Of a stretch of DNA of 64,000 bases, positions 1-10,411 are shown in pieces (the stretch's first letter is position 1; each line of letters opens with the position of its first letter). Under the pieces are notes generated by a model. That model was not told the origin of the DNA, did not search any database, and saw only the letters and a program-made list of their open reading frames with translations. A program made the translations under genes and the position numbers. The stretch comes from Notospermus geniculatus (Eukaryota; Nemertea; Pilidiophora; Heteronemertea; Lineidae), in NCBI GenBank assembly GCA_002633025.1, contig NMRB01000005.1, positions 633,082-697,081 of the forward strand. Direction: 5' to 3'.

Positions 1-164
1 ATAGAGTGTTGTCTGAAGGCGAAGTGATATGAACCCTTGATGGTTCAAGATGGCATTCAATGCAGTCTCCTTCAGTTCACACTGGTGTCCTCATCACCGT
101 CGGTGTCCATTTCCTCCACTCCAGACTGTGATGCCTCTATTGTGAATTTCCCTTGCAGTTTTTG

Positions 165-337
165 TCATAAGCATTTGTCGATGACAGCGACACCGGCGTA
201 ACTCCGCCCCATCATCATAGTGTTCGCCAATAGTGTCCATGTATCGATTTTCGGGTCATAAAGTTCCACTGAACCCAGATTTGATGAACCATCATCGCCA
301 CCAACGACGTACAGCAAGCCAGCATGTGAGACAACTC
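165..337 (-). CDS. KLHL2/3: KLHL2/3 exon 11 (kelch repeat 6, stop)
   Basis: Terminal coding exon from [18 protein letters not shown] to [14 protein letters not shown] and stop at 165-167. Sequence 1-164 is 3' UTR or beyond; no polyadenylation signal was identified there. Confidence 0.93.
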
Positions 338-3300
338 CTGAAATGAAATGTTTCAAATGGAGTTGATTTCTATGAAAAGGCCACGTGAAACTGGACTAAA
401 TATAGAGTACCAAGTCAGAGAACCGTGAACATTTTGTACTTCTCACCTGCATTCCTTCGACACAAGTGCATATTCGCAACTTTATTCCAAGCATTTGTAT
501 CTGGGTTGTATACTTCCACACTGTTCCTGACTAGCGGACCATCGTGACCCCCAACAGCGTACAACAGGTTATCAACAACACCAACACCTGAAATTCAAAG
601 TTGATATGGTTGTGAATGGCATAAATTGGTATGGGTGTTTAGCCCATAAATAGCCAACTTGCGTAAGAATTTCTCACATGGAGCTACGCCTTTAAGTATG
701 TAATGTTGTCACAGCTCCTACCTGCTCCACTCCTCCGACATGACATCTCAGCCACCGGGTTCCAAGTGTCCGTCTCGGGATTGTAACACTCAACCGAACT
801 CAGGCAGTGTCTTGACGCACCATCGTAACCACCAACTGCATAAAGCAATCCTAAAAGAGAAAGTATATTCATTCAGTTTCATAGACATGTGACAACAGAT
901 AGACGCTGCAGGTTCTGAAGATGAATCAGCTTCTACTTTTTGTGGTATAGAAGGAAAATGAATCTCAGGAAGTATTGTACGGAAGGCGACATCTACTCAT
1001 GCCTGATACCCAGTATGTTACGGTACTTGATTGCTTACCCCCCACAACCCCAACTCCCACACTGCTCCTCCTTGTAGACATCGGGGCAACTATTTTCCAT
1101 TCGTTGAGTTGAACATCGAAGCACTCAACACTGTTCAAACCTGTAAGAAAAGCAAATCTCAGTTTAATCCATTTGCCAGGGTGGCAATGTCACTGAAAAC
1201 ATCGAGCCACCAGGGGCCATATTTATGAAGCCTTCGCAACTTTGCGTTCACGCAAATCTTTTGTAAGGCAGTCAATGAACAATAGGGTATGTGGAGCCAA
1301 ACAATAGATTTACATGAACACAAAGTTGTGAAGGCTTCATAAATATGGCCCCTGTTCCAATTTCGTTAGAATATCCTTGGACAGGGTACATACCTGAGGA
1401 ACCATCAAAACCTCCAACAGCATAGATAAGTCCATTTAGAACAGCTGCTCCTAAGGTGCTCCGTCTTGCTTCCATACAAGCTATCGAAGACCATGTATCC
1501 TTCGACGGGTCATAAACATCGACAGTCCTCACTCTCAGAGATCCATTGAACCCACCAACAGCATACACGAGACCATTCAACACAGCAACACCTGTGATTA
1601 GAAAAGAGAGTGTAGGATACTGGTTGAACATGATTACCAATGAGTTGCTCATAGAGAGCCAACTTGTTTGAAAAAACTCTCACATGGAGGAGTGCATTGC
1701 TTTGATACCCACCACATCTGCATCTTCTTGATGGCATCTCCGCAACCTGATACCACTTCTCCTCCTTGAAGTCATAGCACTCAACACTCCGAATGGCTTT
1801 TGGTGCTTGGCCCCCAATGACTAGTAAAACCTGAAAATAGAAGATTCTCGAATTCGCAGATCTGCGCACTTCCGCCAAAATTGCAACCACAACCTCAATC
1901 TGAAACCAGCTGACGTGATGCAATCCATGATTCAGCAATGGTCGACTCTGACGTAACGTCGACGAAGCCACTGTCATTCAGTTTCAGACCGAGGTTGTGT
2001 TTGTAATTTCAGCGTTTACGTCAATTTGGGATTTGTCTATATATAAGACTTTTTCTAAGGCTGATCTGATGGCCCTCGAAGGTGAGGCTGAGAGCATCTA
2101 CAGAGAAGAAAAGAGGATCCAAAAGAGAGGCAAAATGAACATACTTTTGGCAGTCCAATAGGTGTCCTTGGATTGGTCCTCGGTGTACGATACATAGATT
2201 TTTGTTCTCCTTTCAGAAGATGATATTTCATGGCTTCAATGAGAAAGTCTTTGCATTCACTGTTAGCCTTGATGAGTGGTTCTTCCTCCACACACTGTAC
2301 CAAGTATTCCTGGGACATTAATGGGAGGCGCACATGTTCCATAAGCTGGGCAATGTATTCCTCTTTATTTGGTAAATCGTGTCTGATCCATGATATCACT
2401 GCTTCAAAAACCTGAAAGAGAAAATCACAACCATTGAGTCTTTCCATGAGCGAACTGAAGAGACTCTTAGAAAAGTACAGTCAGGAATTATCACTTGGAT
2501 TCTGTTGATCGACCAACCTACCTGTTCCTCAGTTTGTACTGTCAGCCGATCACATGATATTAGTTTACACACTTGTGATGGTAGTAATGAAAGAAATTCA
2601 TCATGCTGGACAACTTCACTGAAATCAAAACGAGATATGTTTCGTAACTGGAATGAAAACGGGGGATAAAGTCAAATAAAACCATGGCTTACTGTAAAGC
2701 AAGATAATTTCGCGGCTGGAAATTTTCGCGAATCAAGAATTATGGACATATTCACGGCAGGATATTTTCGCGAGTCTCTGCCATTTTTTTCAGTTTTTTT
2801 TCACGGACCGTATTTATCACTTGCGTGTACTCACATTCGCGACAGGAAATTTTTGCGACTCGTACACTCTCGCGAAATTCGCGAAAATTTCCTGCACGCA
2901 AAATTTTCCTGCTTTACAGTATTTTAGTGTAATTAGAGTGAGTGCATAGTTTCCTGGTGTAGCATTGAATCAGTGCAAACACCACTGAATCAGTACAAAC
3001 TCACCTGAAATGCTGCTCTGTATATGTCTGTGCGTATTGTAACAGGTCTGTGCAGGCATGGAGGTCTGCAAATGCCCTGATTCCGAGACAATTTGAGGGA
3101 TGGAGCTGCGATTGAAGGAAATCACAACATGCATCTCGGACCTCCACCAACTGGAGAAGGTTTGCAGCCGGCAAGAGAATCTGAAAGAACATGATCAGTT
3201 AGATAAACATTTCAAGGAGCTATCCTTTCTGATTGATACATACTGGGCTGGGTTGCACAAAACTCATGTTAGTGCTAACTTGGTGTTCTTGGTGTCAGAT

Positions 3301-6300
3301 GACGTAAAAAGACAATAGATTTTTACGTCATTTAACATAAAGTTAGCGCTAACACCAAGTTAGCGCTATCGTGAGTTTTGTGCAACCGGGCCCTGGTATA
3401 CAATGACTCGTTCCTTTCTGCTATATTTGAAATTCCTTAGGTTATATTGAGGCCATATGGGGCCGCTTGCACAAAACTCACGATAGCGCTAACTTGGTGT
3501 TAGCACTAACTTTATGTTAGATGACGTAAAAATCCCTTGTCTTTTACGTCATTTAACATAAAGATAACCGCGCTAACACCAAGTTACCGCTAACATGAGT
3601 TTTGTGCAACCCAGCCCTGATCTCTTCACACATTCCATCAACAAGGAAGAGCTGAGGTGAGGAGGGGTTCACATTAGATCAAACTTGCCTGGACATTTTC
3701 CTCAGTCACCTGAACTTCAGAGGTGTATACAAAGTCTATGAGTAGAGACAAAGCTTTGGGATCCACTTCCTGTAACACTATCCTATCAGCCTTTGCCTCG
3801 GAGAGATCTGTTGTGAACATGGCACAGAAATAGGGAGAACAAGCAGCAAGGACAGCTTTGTGGGCCGGACTCTCAAGGCCATCTGCCACAAGGACTACAT
3901 CACACAACTGGGCTTGTCTGAAAAGAAGGTGCAGAAATACACGTACTCAGCAATGATTTTGGAAAATAAAAATAGAAGACAGAAATCTTACACATGGCAC
4001 ATCCAACATGTGAAAAATACTACATGTATATCATTTGAACATGGAGAAAGGTGGAATTACTAGTACGGTATTTGAAACAATGGGTCATGCTAATTACCGT
4101 CCTCCACCGTCTACCACCGTCCTCCACCGTCCACCACCCCTTTTATCATGTTTATACTGTTATTGTACAGTCTTCCACCTCAATATTTATTTAAAACATC
4201 TTTTTCTTTATATTTCTCTCAAAAAATAATGTAAACCGCATCAAATGAACATACTTTTGGCAGTCCAATAGGTGTCCTTGGATTGGTCCTCGGTGTACGA
4301 TACATAGATTTTTGTTCTCCTTTCAGAAGATGATACTTCATGGCTTCAATGAGAAAGTCTTTGCATTCACTGTTAGCCTTGATGAGTGGTTCTTCCTCCA
4401 CACACTGTACCAAGTATTCCTGGGACATTAATGGGAGGCGCACATGTTCCATAAGCTGGGCGATGTATTCCTCTTTATTTGGTAAATCGTGTCTGATCCA
4501 TGATATCACTGCTTCAAAAACCTGAAAGAGAAAATCACAACCATCCCCCATTGAGTCTTTCCATGAGCGAACTCAAGAGTTTCTTAGAAAAATACAGTCA
4601 AGAATTATCACTTTCAGGGCTCGAAAAGTAGCTGTTTTCATCGTCATTGGCTACAGGATTTTCCCATTTGGCTATAAAGGATTTTGTCAACTTCGCCATT
4701 TGGCTACAAAAATTCCTTGATTTTCACCATTTTAATCGCCATAAGTCCTTTATATTTCCATTGGCAGTATCTCAATCATAGATATTTGGCTATGAAAATT
4801 TGTAGACATTTACCCGGTAGCCAAACGGCTACCTTTGAACAACTGAACTTTTCGAGCACTGACTTTGATTGTGTTGATCCACCAACCTACCTGTTCCTCA
4901 GTTTGTACTGTCAGTCGATCACATGATATGAGTTTACACACTTGTGATGGTAGTAATGAAAGAAATTCATCATGCTGGACAACTTCACTGAAATCAAAAA
5001 GATATATGTTTCCTAACTGGAACTAAAACTGGGCAGAAAGTCAAACTAAGAAAACCATGGCTTATTTTAGTGTGTGCATGGTTTCCTGGTGTAGCATTGA
5101 ATCAGTGCAAACACCACTGAATCAGTGCAAACTCACCTGAAATGCTGCTCTGTATATGTCTGTGCGTATTGTAACAGGTCTGTGCAGGCATGGAGGTCTG
5201 CAAATGCCCTGATTCCGAGACAATTTGAGGGATGGAGCTGCGATTGAAGGAAATCACAACATGCATCTCGGACCTCCACCAACTGGAGAAGGTTTGCAGC
5301 CGGCAAGAGAATCTGAAAGAACATGATCAGTTAGATAAACATTTCAAGGAGCTATCCTTTCTGATTGATAATAATACATACTGGTATGCAATGACTCATT
5401 CCTTTCTGCTAGATTTGAAATTCCTTAGGTTATATTGAGGCCATCTGATCTCTTTACACATTTCCATCAACAAGGAAGAGCTGAGGAGGGGTTCACAAGA
5501 TCAAACTTGCCTGGACATTTTCCTCAGTCACCTGAACTTCAGAGGTGTATACAAAGTCTATGAGTAGAGACAAAGCTTTGGGATCCACTTCCTGTAACAC
5601 TATCCTGTCAGCCTTTGCCTCGGAGAGATCTGTTGTGAACATGGCACAGAAATAGGGAGAACAAGCAGCAAGGACAGCTTTGTGGGCCGGACTCTCAAGG
5701 CCATCTGCCACAAGGACTACATCACACAACTGGGCTTGTCTGAAAGAAGGTGCAGAAATACTCAGCAATGATTTTGGAAAATAAAAATAGAAGACAGAAA
5801 TCTTACACATGGCACATCCAACATGTGAAAAATACTATATAATTTGAACACGGAAAAAGGTGGAATTACTACAGATCTGTGATTTTAGTTGGGGACCATG
5901 TTTAAAAATTGGGAAAAATAGTGCCAATGGCACTGTGCCCGCTTGGCTTTTTAGCACAGTGGTGGAAAGAATAAGCCATATCAGAATCCCATACAGGCCA
6001 TATTTGACCAAAGCGTACAAAGCAGATTTTGTGAGTTTGGATTTGGCCTCCTGGTGGCGAAGTCAAGAATTAGATTTCACCAATACTTCGTCAGGAACTC
6101 ACTACAACCTAGAGGAAAATACATACAAAGATTCCATACAATTATCAAAATATAACCCTTCTAAGTTTTTCACAAAACGCCCCCCTACTACCAAAATAGG
6201 AATCGCATCGCACCCAAAATCGAACTTGACCTAGATTTTTTGGTCATAAACACCTGTATGCAATATGACAATGATCCTTCAAAAACTGAAGGCGCTATCC

Positions 6301-6630
6301 ATCTGACAAGGAAAAAGTTGATATTTTCGTTTTGGCCCCCTAGTGGCAAAGTCAAGAATCAGATTGCGCCAAAATTTCGTGTGCACGTCACCACAAACTA
6401 GAGGTACATACAAACAAAGTTTCATCACGATAGCTCAAGCCATTCTCAAAATACAGGCCTTTGAATTTTTTCACAAAATGCCCCCTACTGGCCAAAGTAG
6501 GAATCGCATCGCATCCAAAATCGAACTTGACCTAGATTTTGTGGTCATACACACCCATATGCAATATGAAAATGATCCGTCAAAAACTGAAGGCGCTATC
6601 CATCTGACAAGGGAAAAGTTTACGGACACA

Positions 6631-6662
<32 letters not shown>

Positions 6663-7172
6663 CTAACGCACGACAGACCACCACTAAAGGCGCCAAGCAC
6701 AGCATAAGCCCTTTTGGCCTATGGGCCAAGCGGGCTAAAAATGTGTGCCCAGTTTGAAGGCCGACTGCTTCGCACTTATCTATCTGTTTGAAACATTTCA
6801 ACTACCATTGAGAAGTCAAGAATCTCTAGTTTTTAAATGTGTAAGCAGTTTGAAAATAGACTTAGGGACCTGCCTGCAATCACCATGGAATTCAATCATT
6901 TGAGCCTCAAAAGTTTGCAATTTCACGCCAACAGAGTTATGTCGTGGGCGCCGCTGACGTGACATGACGTCGTCCTTTGACGCAGTGGTCCCCAACCAAC
7001 GTCATGGATCTGTAGTACGGTATTGGAAACAATACATGTGGATGACTGAAGACTTGATAGGATACCTCCTGAGAATGTTTAGAACTTCAAATGCTTTTTG
7101 TGTATGTTGTGGATTCTTATAGGCAGGCCTAGCTTCCATGCCTCCAGGGATGTGGAGACCATCATCTGCCAT
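165..7172 (-). CDS. KLHL2/3: Kelch-like protein 2/3 (BTB-BACK-kelch), whole gene
   Basis: Substrate adaptor of a cullin-3 ubiquitin ligase; in vertebrates KLHL2 and KLHL3 recruit WNK kinases (family knowledge). Using the A copies of exons 2-5, CDS exons on the minus strand are 7172-7066, 3917-3689, 3180-3005, 2618-2522, 2411-2145, 1830-1713, 1591-1394, 1140-1039, 850-722, 587-447 and 337-165. Lengths sum to 1737 nt, i.e. 578 codons plus stop, close to the roughly 590 residues of the vertebrate proteins. Order is a BTB domain beginning [10 protein letters not shown], a BACK domain ([16 protein letters not shown]), then six kelch repeats ([51 protein letters not shown]). The RRSSVGVG and CRRNAG loops match KLHL3 substrate-contact loops. 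The start ATG at 7172 is followed by an in-phase exon; an AG at 7184-7185 implies a 5' UTR intron. Exons 2-5 are present twice. KLHL2 and KLHL3 cannot be separated here, as expected for a pre-duplication orthologue. Confidence 0.93.
447..587 (-). CDS. KLHL2/3: KLHL2/3 exon 10 (kelch repeat 5-6)
   Basis: 141-nt exon encoding [19 protein letters not shown] to MHLCRRNAG. Acceptor TTTCAG, donor GTGAGA. CRRN matches the KLHL3 substrate-pocket loop. Confidence 0.9.
722..850 (-). CDS. KLHL2/3: KLHL2/3 exon 9 (kelch repeat 4-5)
   Basis: 129-nt exon encoding [18 protein letters not shown] to MSCRRSGAG. Acceptor TCTTTTAG, donor GTAGGA. Confidence 0.92.
1039..1140 (-). CDS. KLHL2/3: KLHL2/3 exon 8 (kelch repeat 3-4)
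   Basis: 102-nt exon encoding [16 protein letters not shown] to [14 protein letters not shown], acceptor CTTACAG and donor GTAAGC. RRSS matches the KLHL3 loop that in vertebrates is a phosphorylation and WNK-contact site (family knowledge). Confidence 0.88.
1211..1354. mobile_element. MITE in KLHL intron 7
   Basis: 144-bp fold-back with inverted ends CAGGGGCCATATTTATGAAG and its complement, lying between kelch exons 7 and 8. No transposase; superfamily not assignable from the ends alone. Confidence 0.75.
1394..1591 (-). CDS. KLHL2/3: KLHL2/3 exon 7 (kelch repeats 2-3)
   Basis: 198-nt exon encoding [16 protein letters not shown] through [12 protein letters not shown] to [10 protein letters not shown]. 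Donor GTATGT. Diagnostic for the KLHL2/3 subfamily. Confidence 0.93.
1713..1830 (-). CDS. KLHL2/3: KLHL2/3 exon 6 (kelch repeat 1)
   Basis: 118-nt exon encoding [15 protein letters not shown] to PSRRCRCG, the first kelch blade. A MITE begins only a few bases upstream of its acceptor, so the polypyrimidine tract appears transposon-derived. Confidence 0.9.
1837..2040. mobile_element. MITE next to exon 6 acceptor
   Basis: About 200-bp element sharing its interior (AGATCTGCGCACTTCCGCC... and CAGACCGAGGTT) and termini (ATAGA..ATTCTC / ..TTGTCTAT) with the element at 53212-53458. It ends about 4 bases from the 3' splice site of kelch exon 6. Confidence 0.7.
2145..2411 (-). CDS. KLHL2/3: KLHL2/3 exon 5, copy A (BACK end)
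   Basis: 267-nt phase-0 exon from [13 protein letters not shown] to RTPIGLPK, donor GTATGT. Joins in phase to exon 6 ([15 protein letters not shown]), matching the BACK-kelch linker of KLHL2/3. Confidence 0.9.
2522..2618 (-). CDS. KLHL2/3: KLHL2/3 exon 4, copy A (BACK)
   Basis: 97-nt exon encoding the middle of the BACK domain ([19 protein letters not shown]), acceptor ATTTCAG, donor GTAGGT. Phase fits exons 3A and 5A. Confidence 0.88.
2692..2919. mobile_element. CTGTAAAGC-ended MITE, copy 1
   Basis: 228-bp element with ends CTGTAAAGCAAG...CTGCTTTACAG, rich in TTCGCGAAA words, flanked by TA on both sides. The allelic copy B of this intron has the empty TA site near 5063, so the boundaries are exact. 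TA target and termini suggest a Tc1/mariner-type non-autonomous element. A second copy is at 36607-36835. Confidence 0.85.
3005..3180 (-). CDS. KLHL2/3: KLHL2/3 exon 3, copy A
   Basis: 176-nt exon, [16 protein letters not shown] to EQHF, acceptor CTTTCAG and donor GTGAGT. Two related MITEs (3245-3393 and 3459-3617) lie in the intron between it and exon 2A and are missing from copy B. Confidence 0.9.
3245..3393. mobile_element. GGTTGCACAAAACTC MITE, copy 1
   Basis: Fold-back with ends GGGCTGGGTTGCACAAAACT and complement. The interior repeats GCTAACTTGGTGTTAG and ACGTAAAA. Absent from the duplicate intron (5370-5420), where flanking sequence is continuous. Confidence 0.8.
3459..3617. mobile_element. 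GGTTGCACAAAACTC MITE, copy 2
   Basis: Second member of the same family, 66 bp from the first, with CTTGCACAAAACTCACGATA at one end and GAGTTTTGTGCAACCCAGCC at the other. Also absent from copy B. Confidence 0.8.
3689..3917 (-). CDS. KLHL2/3: KLHL2/3 exon 2, copy A (BTB)
   Basis: 229-nt exon, BTB core from [13 protein letters not shown] to VTEENVQ, with the same GC donor (CAG|GCAAGT) as copy B. Intact reading frame. Confidence 0.9.
4255..4521 (-). CDS. KLHL2/3: KLHL2/3 exon 5, copy B (BACK end)
   Basis: 267-nt phase-0 exon from [13 protein letters not shown] to RTPIGLPK, donor GTATGT. It ends in phase 0, whereas exon 2A needs two preceding bases, so splicing 5B to 2A would shift the frame. 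Confidence 0.9.
4615..4861. mobile_element. CAGGGCTCGAAAAG-ended MITE
   Basis: 247-bp insertion in unit B only. Inverted ends are CAGGGCTCGAAAAGT and ACTTTTCGAGCACTG, flanked by ACTTT direct repeats (4610-4614, 4862-4866). The interior repeats TTTGGCTA. CAGGG-type ends resemble hAT elements, but only 5 bp of target duplication is visible. Confidence 0.75.
4891..4987 (-). CDS. KLHL2/3: KLHL2/3 exon 4, copy B (BACK)
   Basis: 97-nt exon encoding [19 protein letters not shown] to LTVQTEEQ, with acceptor ATTTCAG and donor GTAGGT. A hAT-like insertion (4615-4861) sits about 30 bases beyond its donor, absent from copy A. Confidence 0.87.
5137..5312 (-). CDS. KLHL2/3: KLHL2/3 exon 3, copy B (BTB end / BACK start)
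   Basis: 176-nt exon encoding [16 protein letters not shown] through [17 protein letters not shown] to EQHF. Acceptor CTTTCAG and donor GTGAGT flank it. Same length and protein as copy A. Confidence 0.9.
5511..5739 (-). CDS. KLHL2/3: KLHL2/3 exon 2, copy B (BTB)
   Basis: 229-nt exon encoding the BTB core from [13 protein letters not shown] to VTEENVQ. Acceptor is TTTCAG; the donor reads CAG|GCAAGT, a GC rather than GT donor. Same length as copy A and nearly identical protein. Confidence 0.9.
5872..7012. mobile_element. 1.14-kb Tc1/mariner-like non-autonomous element
   Basis: 1141-bp insertion with imperfect inverted ends (CAGATCTGTGAT..TTGGGGACCA / TGGTCCCCAACC..GGATCTG) and TA on both sides. 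The empty TA is at 4061-4062 in unit A. The interior has two diverged direct repeats of about 285 bp (near 6040-6310 and 6330-6610) and an ACGC microsatellite. No transposase open frame is seen, so it is non-autonomous or a composite. Confidence 0.8.
6627..6668. repeat. (ACGC)n microsatellite
   Basis: About nine ACGC units inside the 1.1-kb element. It opens spurious short frames with Arg/Ala/Cys/His periodicity on both strands, which are not genes. Confidence 0.95.
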
Positions 7173-7183
7173 GACTTATGTTT
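7066..7183 (-). CDS. KLHL2/3: KLHL2/3 exon 1 (start codon)
   Basis: Minus-strand exon with ATG at 7172 encoding [11 protein letters not shown] and ending [16 protein letters not shown], which resembles the residues just before the BTB core in KLHL2/3. The donor GTATCC lies at 7065. It ends with two bases of an Arg codon that the first base of either exon 2 copy completes. Too short for a long open frame, but phase and homology fix it. Confidence 0.85.
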
Positions 7184-10103
7184 CTGAAAAATAAAGAGTC
7201 AACATTCTGAGAGTGAGATGAAGGAGCAAACCCCACATAGGCCTAAGGCACCGCTTCCCACTGTTCGTTCAGGACACTAGGCCTACATGATGGTCTGTAT
7301 TAAAAATAGCGAGGCTAGGGCAGGTCTTGTCAAGTCTTGTGCGGTTGGGGATCATGCGCGATCATCCTGAACCGCCCTGCTTTTGCTCATAAAGAAGCCG
7401 TGATCAGGATTGAATGAATGTCCAGTCCTCCAGCTGGCACACATGAAAACAGCAATCTGCATAGCCTGTCATCATCATTCTGCTGTAGTGTTCCAGCACT
7501 ATGATTGTATCTGTATAGTGTGTGCACAGCAGAGGCAGTGACAGTGTGTGCATGGATGGAGGATGTATGGTCATTTATGTGTGTGTGTGCATTGCATCCC
7601 GACCTCAGCCCAGGCCAGGACCTGGAATCACGCCCAAAAGAATGACATTTCTCAACCATCAAAACAAGATCCAACTTGTGGCATCTGACCAAATGCATAC
7701 CTAAGGCATGTCCATACTATCTAACAAAATTAGATTACAAACTTATTTGCGCTTTGGTGAGAAAAACCCGTTTAAAAAGGACAGTTTTCTCACTATTTCT
7801 CAGAAAAACATAAACACGGAAGTGACGTCAGAGGTGCACCTGTCAATCCCACAATGCTGTCTGCTAATGGCGCTCTGGTGAAGCCACTTCAAATTTCGTG
7901 CTCCGCATTTTCGTCTCGGCTGCGTCAAATGCTGCTTGAATAGACATCAAATTTGGCATGTCAGGGAGAGGTATTTCTGTTCTACAGGTCAGTGTCTGTT
8001 TTTCCTAAATTGAACAATGGGCAAGCTAGAAAAACTCTGTTTTGTCCAAGTGCCTATTTCTGATTTGTTGATCATGCACTGCATCATGCGCATGATGCAC
8101 AGTTTTGTTGTGTGCGCGTGTGTGTGCAGTGAATGTACATGGTGTAATGACACTAGTGTAGGCCTACTCTTACTGTACTTTATACACTTGACATGCATGC
8201 ATGCTCATCATGCATGAAACACTGAAACCCTTTCTTGACTGAGGTGATTGTCAACAGCACAGACAGCAGGACAGGGAGGGACACAGGGTGCTGTCAATAT
8301 GATGACTTCAATCCTACGTCGTCGTCGTCGACGTCGTGGGACGTTGGCCCTTCTTTCTTTGATTTACAAATGCAATGAAAGCAAGTCAGGAAAAGCAATA
8401 TTTTTCTCTCTTGTCACTAGCTTGCTATGCAATGCCAGCGCCGCAGGAGCAAGCTTGTTCTGTCATGTTTTCGCAAGGCCATTGTCATCTGTTTGAGAAT
8501 CAATAAGCAGTTAGTGTGCACAGTATATCATCTCAATTCTCATTGTCAACAGTTGTTGTTGTCAAGCATGACTAATTGGCGTTCAACAAAAACCTTTGTA
8601 ATGTTATACGGTTGGTTGGTCAGAGTTCAAATCAAGAGATTTGGAACTGTTGGAAGCATCCCATTTATCATGCCATGGTACATCATGTTCTGACAGGCTT
8701 TCGTCTATCGTCAATGTCGTCATTTATTCTTGATGATACCAGTTGTTGGGTCATTTTCATTCGGAATTGAGAATGAGATGAGTGGCATGAAAGGGCTTTA
8801 AAAAATCATGTCTGTAATATGAATGTAGAAGATTCAAAGGATTCCAAAGGTTTTTCATAAGACGACTCCGGAATTCATTAGTTAATGGTGTGTCACTGTC
8901 AAGCTTTTTGTATGGAGTTTTCCTTTTAATGTTGTGGAAAAAGGACTTTGACTTCTGATTGATGATTCTTGAAATTCGTTTTGTAAAACTGAGACCAGAA
9001 AGTCAGGATGCCAGTCAGAACTGGAAAGGTCTGCAGACAGTTAGTTAGTGATTACACAAAACAGGTAAAATGGATCTTCATTCACTAAATTCTTCAATTT
9101 CAGGCTAGCTTCAATGTTTCAGCAAATTGGAAAATCCAGTGCCTGTTTTATTGGTAGGCCTACACAATTTTACATTCTCAAACTGTGTATGGGCCATTTT
9201 CACAAAAAGGTACAAAATTACGGTAAAAAATGGCCCCTTGAAAAATTTCCTCGTTCTGACATTTTGGTAAGCCTAAAGAGGCTTATCATAGAAAACTATT
9301 TTTTTTCTTGCCCGGAACATTACATTTGATGTGGATAGCTGATTAATTAAAAAAATGCTAGTTATTATATGCACTAATTGTCCACTCCGTAATCACTTTT
9401 CAGCGTGCAAGTCACGATTTCAGTTTCAATAACTTCAAACATATCAACTGCATTTGTCTTTGTGCNAAGTAAGTGATTTAGTTATGACATGTATGACAAC
9501 CACTTCTTGTGATCGATAAAATCTTGAGATGATTGAAACTGTTCACTTTACTTCCTTTCTGTTCAACAGTACTACTACTCGCCTACTGACATAGTCATAA
9601 TCATAATCTTAATCTTGTATGATCACTGTGTGCAATGAATTGTTCAATGTATTCTGAGCACTACATTTCAACCTTTGTAGAATCTTGTGCCTCATTTTTT
9701 AACCAAGCTTAAGAAGATATTAATATATGGTTGTGAACATGAATTATGTTACTTATCAGCTTAATGCAATAATGCATGAGAAATAGTTCTTTAGAAAATG
9801 GTGGTAGCAATCATAAAAGCCCTAAATAGCAAGAACCTAAGAAGTAACTGCAGAGTGTCTGTTTTGGGCGTCTTCAAGGAAGGTTGTATTGGCTTCTTCA
9901 ATCTGGCATTAGTTTCACAATCAACAATAGACACACAGAAATTTTAATACAACTATCAATTTGATATCTTAGACAAATTTTCTTGCACCCTCCAAGGTTC
10001 TGTTGATCTCACGTCCTGCCTGAACTTGGCCTATTTCATTTGTCATCTTTGAATCCGTTAGGTCACCTCTTTGGAGGTGTATTGAAAAGGGAATCGGTAT
10101 GTT
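7184..10103. other. Intergenic, between KLHL and CH gene
   Basis: No convincing coding exon. It should contain the KLHL 5' UTR exon and promoter and perhaps the missing first exon of the CH gene, none of which I can pin down. It holds a CGTCGT-rich stretch near 8311-8336, a perfect 20-bp palindrome at about 8080-8099 (TGCATCATGC and complement), GT-rich tracts, and a single N at 9466. Confidence 0.5.
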
Positions 10104-10411
10104 ATCAATTATCAATGTCTGATTGCTTTTAACAAGATGTTTTACAGGAGAAAAGGTAATGATATTGTTGTATGCTATCAATTGGGCGTATGAATGAGGG
10201 TCATTTATTCCTGTGATGTGTTGGGCTCTAACGTTAAAGGTGTCCTTTTGGTGTTGAAATGATTGAACAATTTAAAATAGACATGATAGATTTGGCAAAT
10301 CTTCAGCAGGGCCATGTAACACCTTTTTGACAAGTAGGGCCTTCGGGCTTTCCACTTGAGACCAGTTTCCTCCTACATTTGGTGCACATTTCATATACTA
10401 GCAAAAGTATA

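Larger units (their letters stand above)
2132..4062. repeat. KLHL exon 2-5 duplication, unit A
   Basis: Direct duplicate of 4243-5871 carrying exons 5A, 4A, 3A and 2A with introns. Coding parts differ by rare synonymous changes. It differs from unit B by three MITE insertions here and two insertions there. 4063-4242 is unique linker, including a short CCACCGTC-rich minisatellite at 4098-4138. Confidence 0.9.
4243..5871. repeat. KLHL exon 2-5 duplication, unit B
   Basis: Second copy of the BTB-BACK exon cassette, on the exon 1 side of unit A. All exons keep length, frame and splice sites. Confidence 0.9.

Noticed and set aside
6471-6801. Short overlapping frames rich in Arg, Ala, Cys and His on both strands
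   Set aside because: Produced by the ACGC microsatellite inside the transposon; no homology or splice context.
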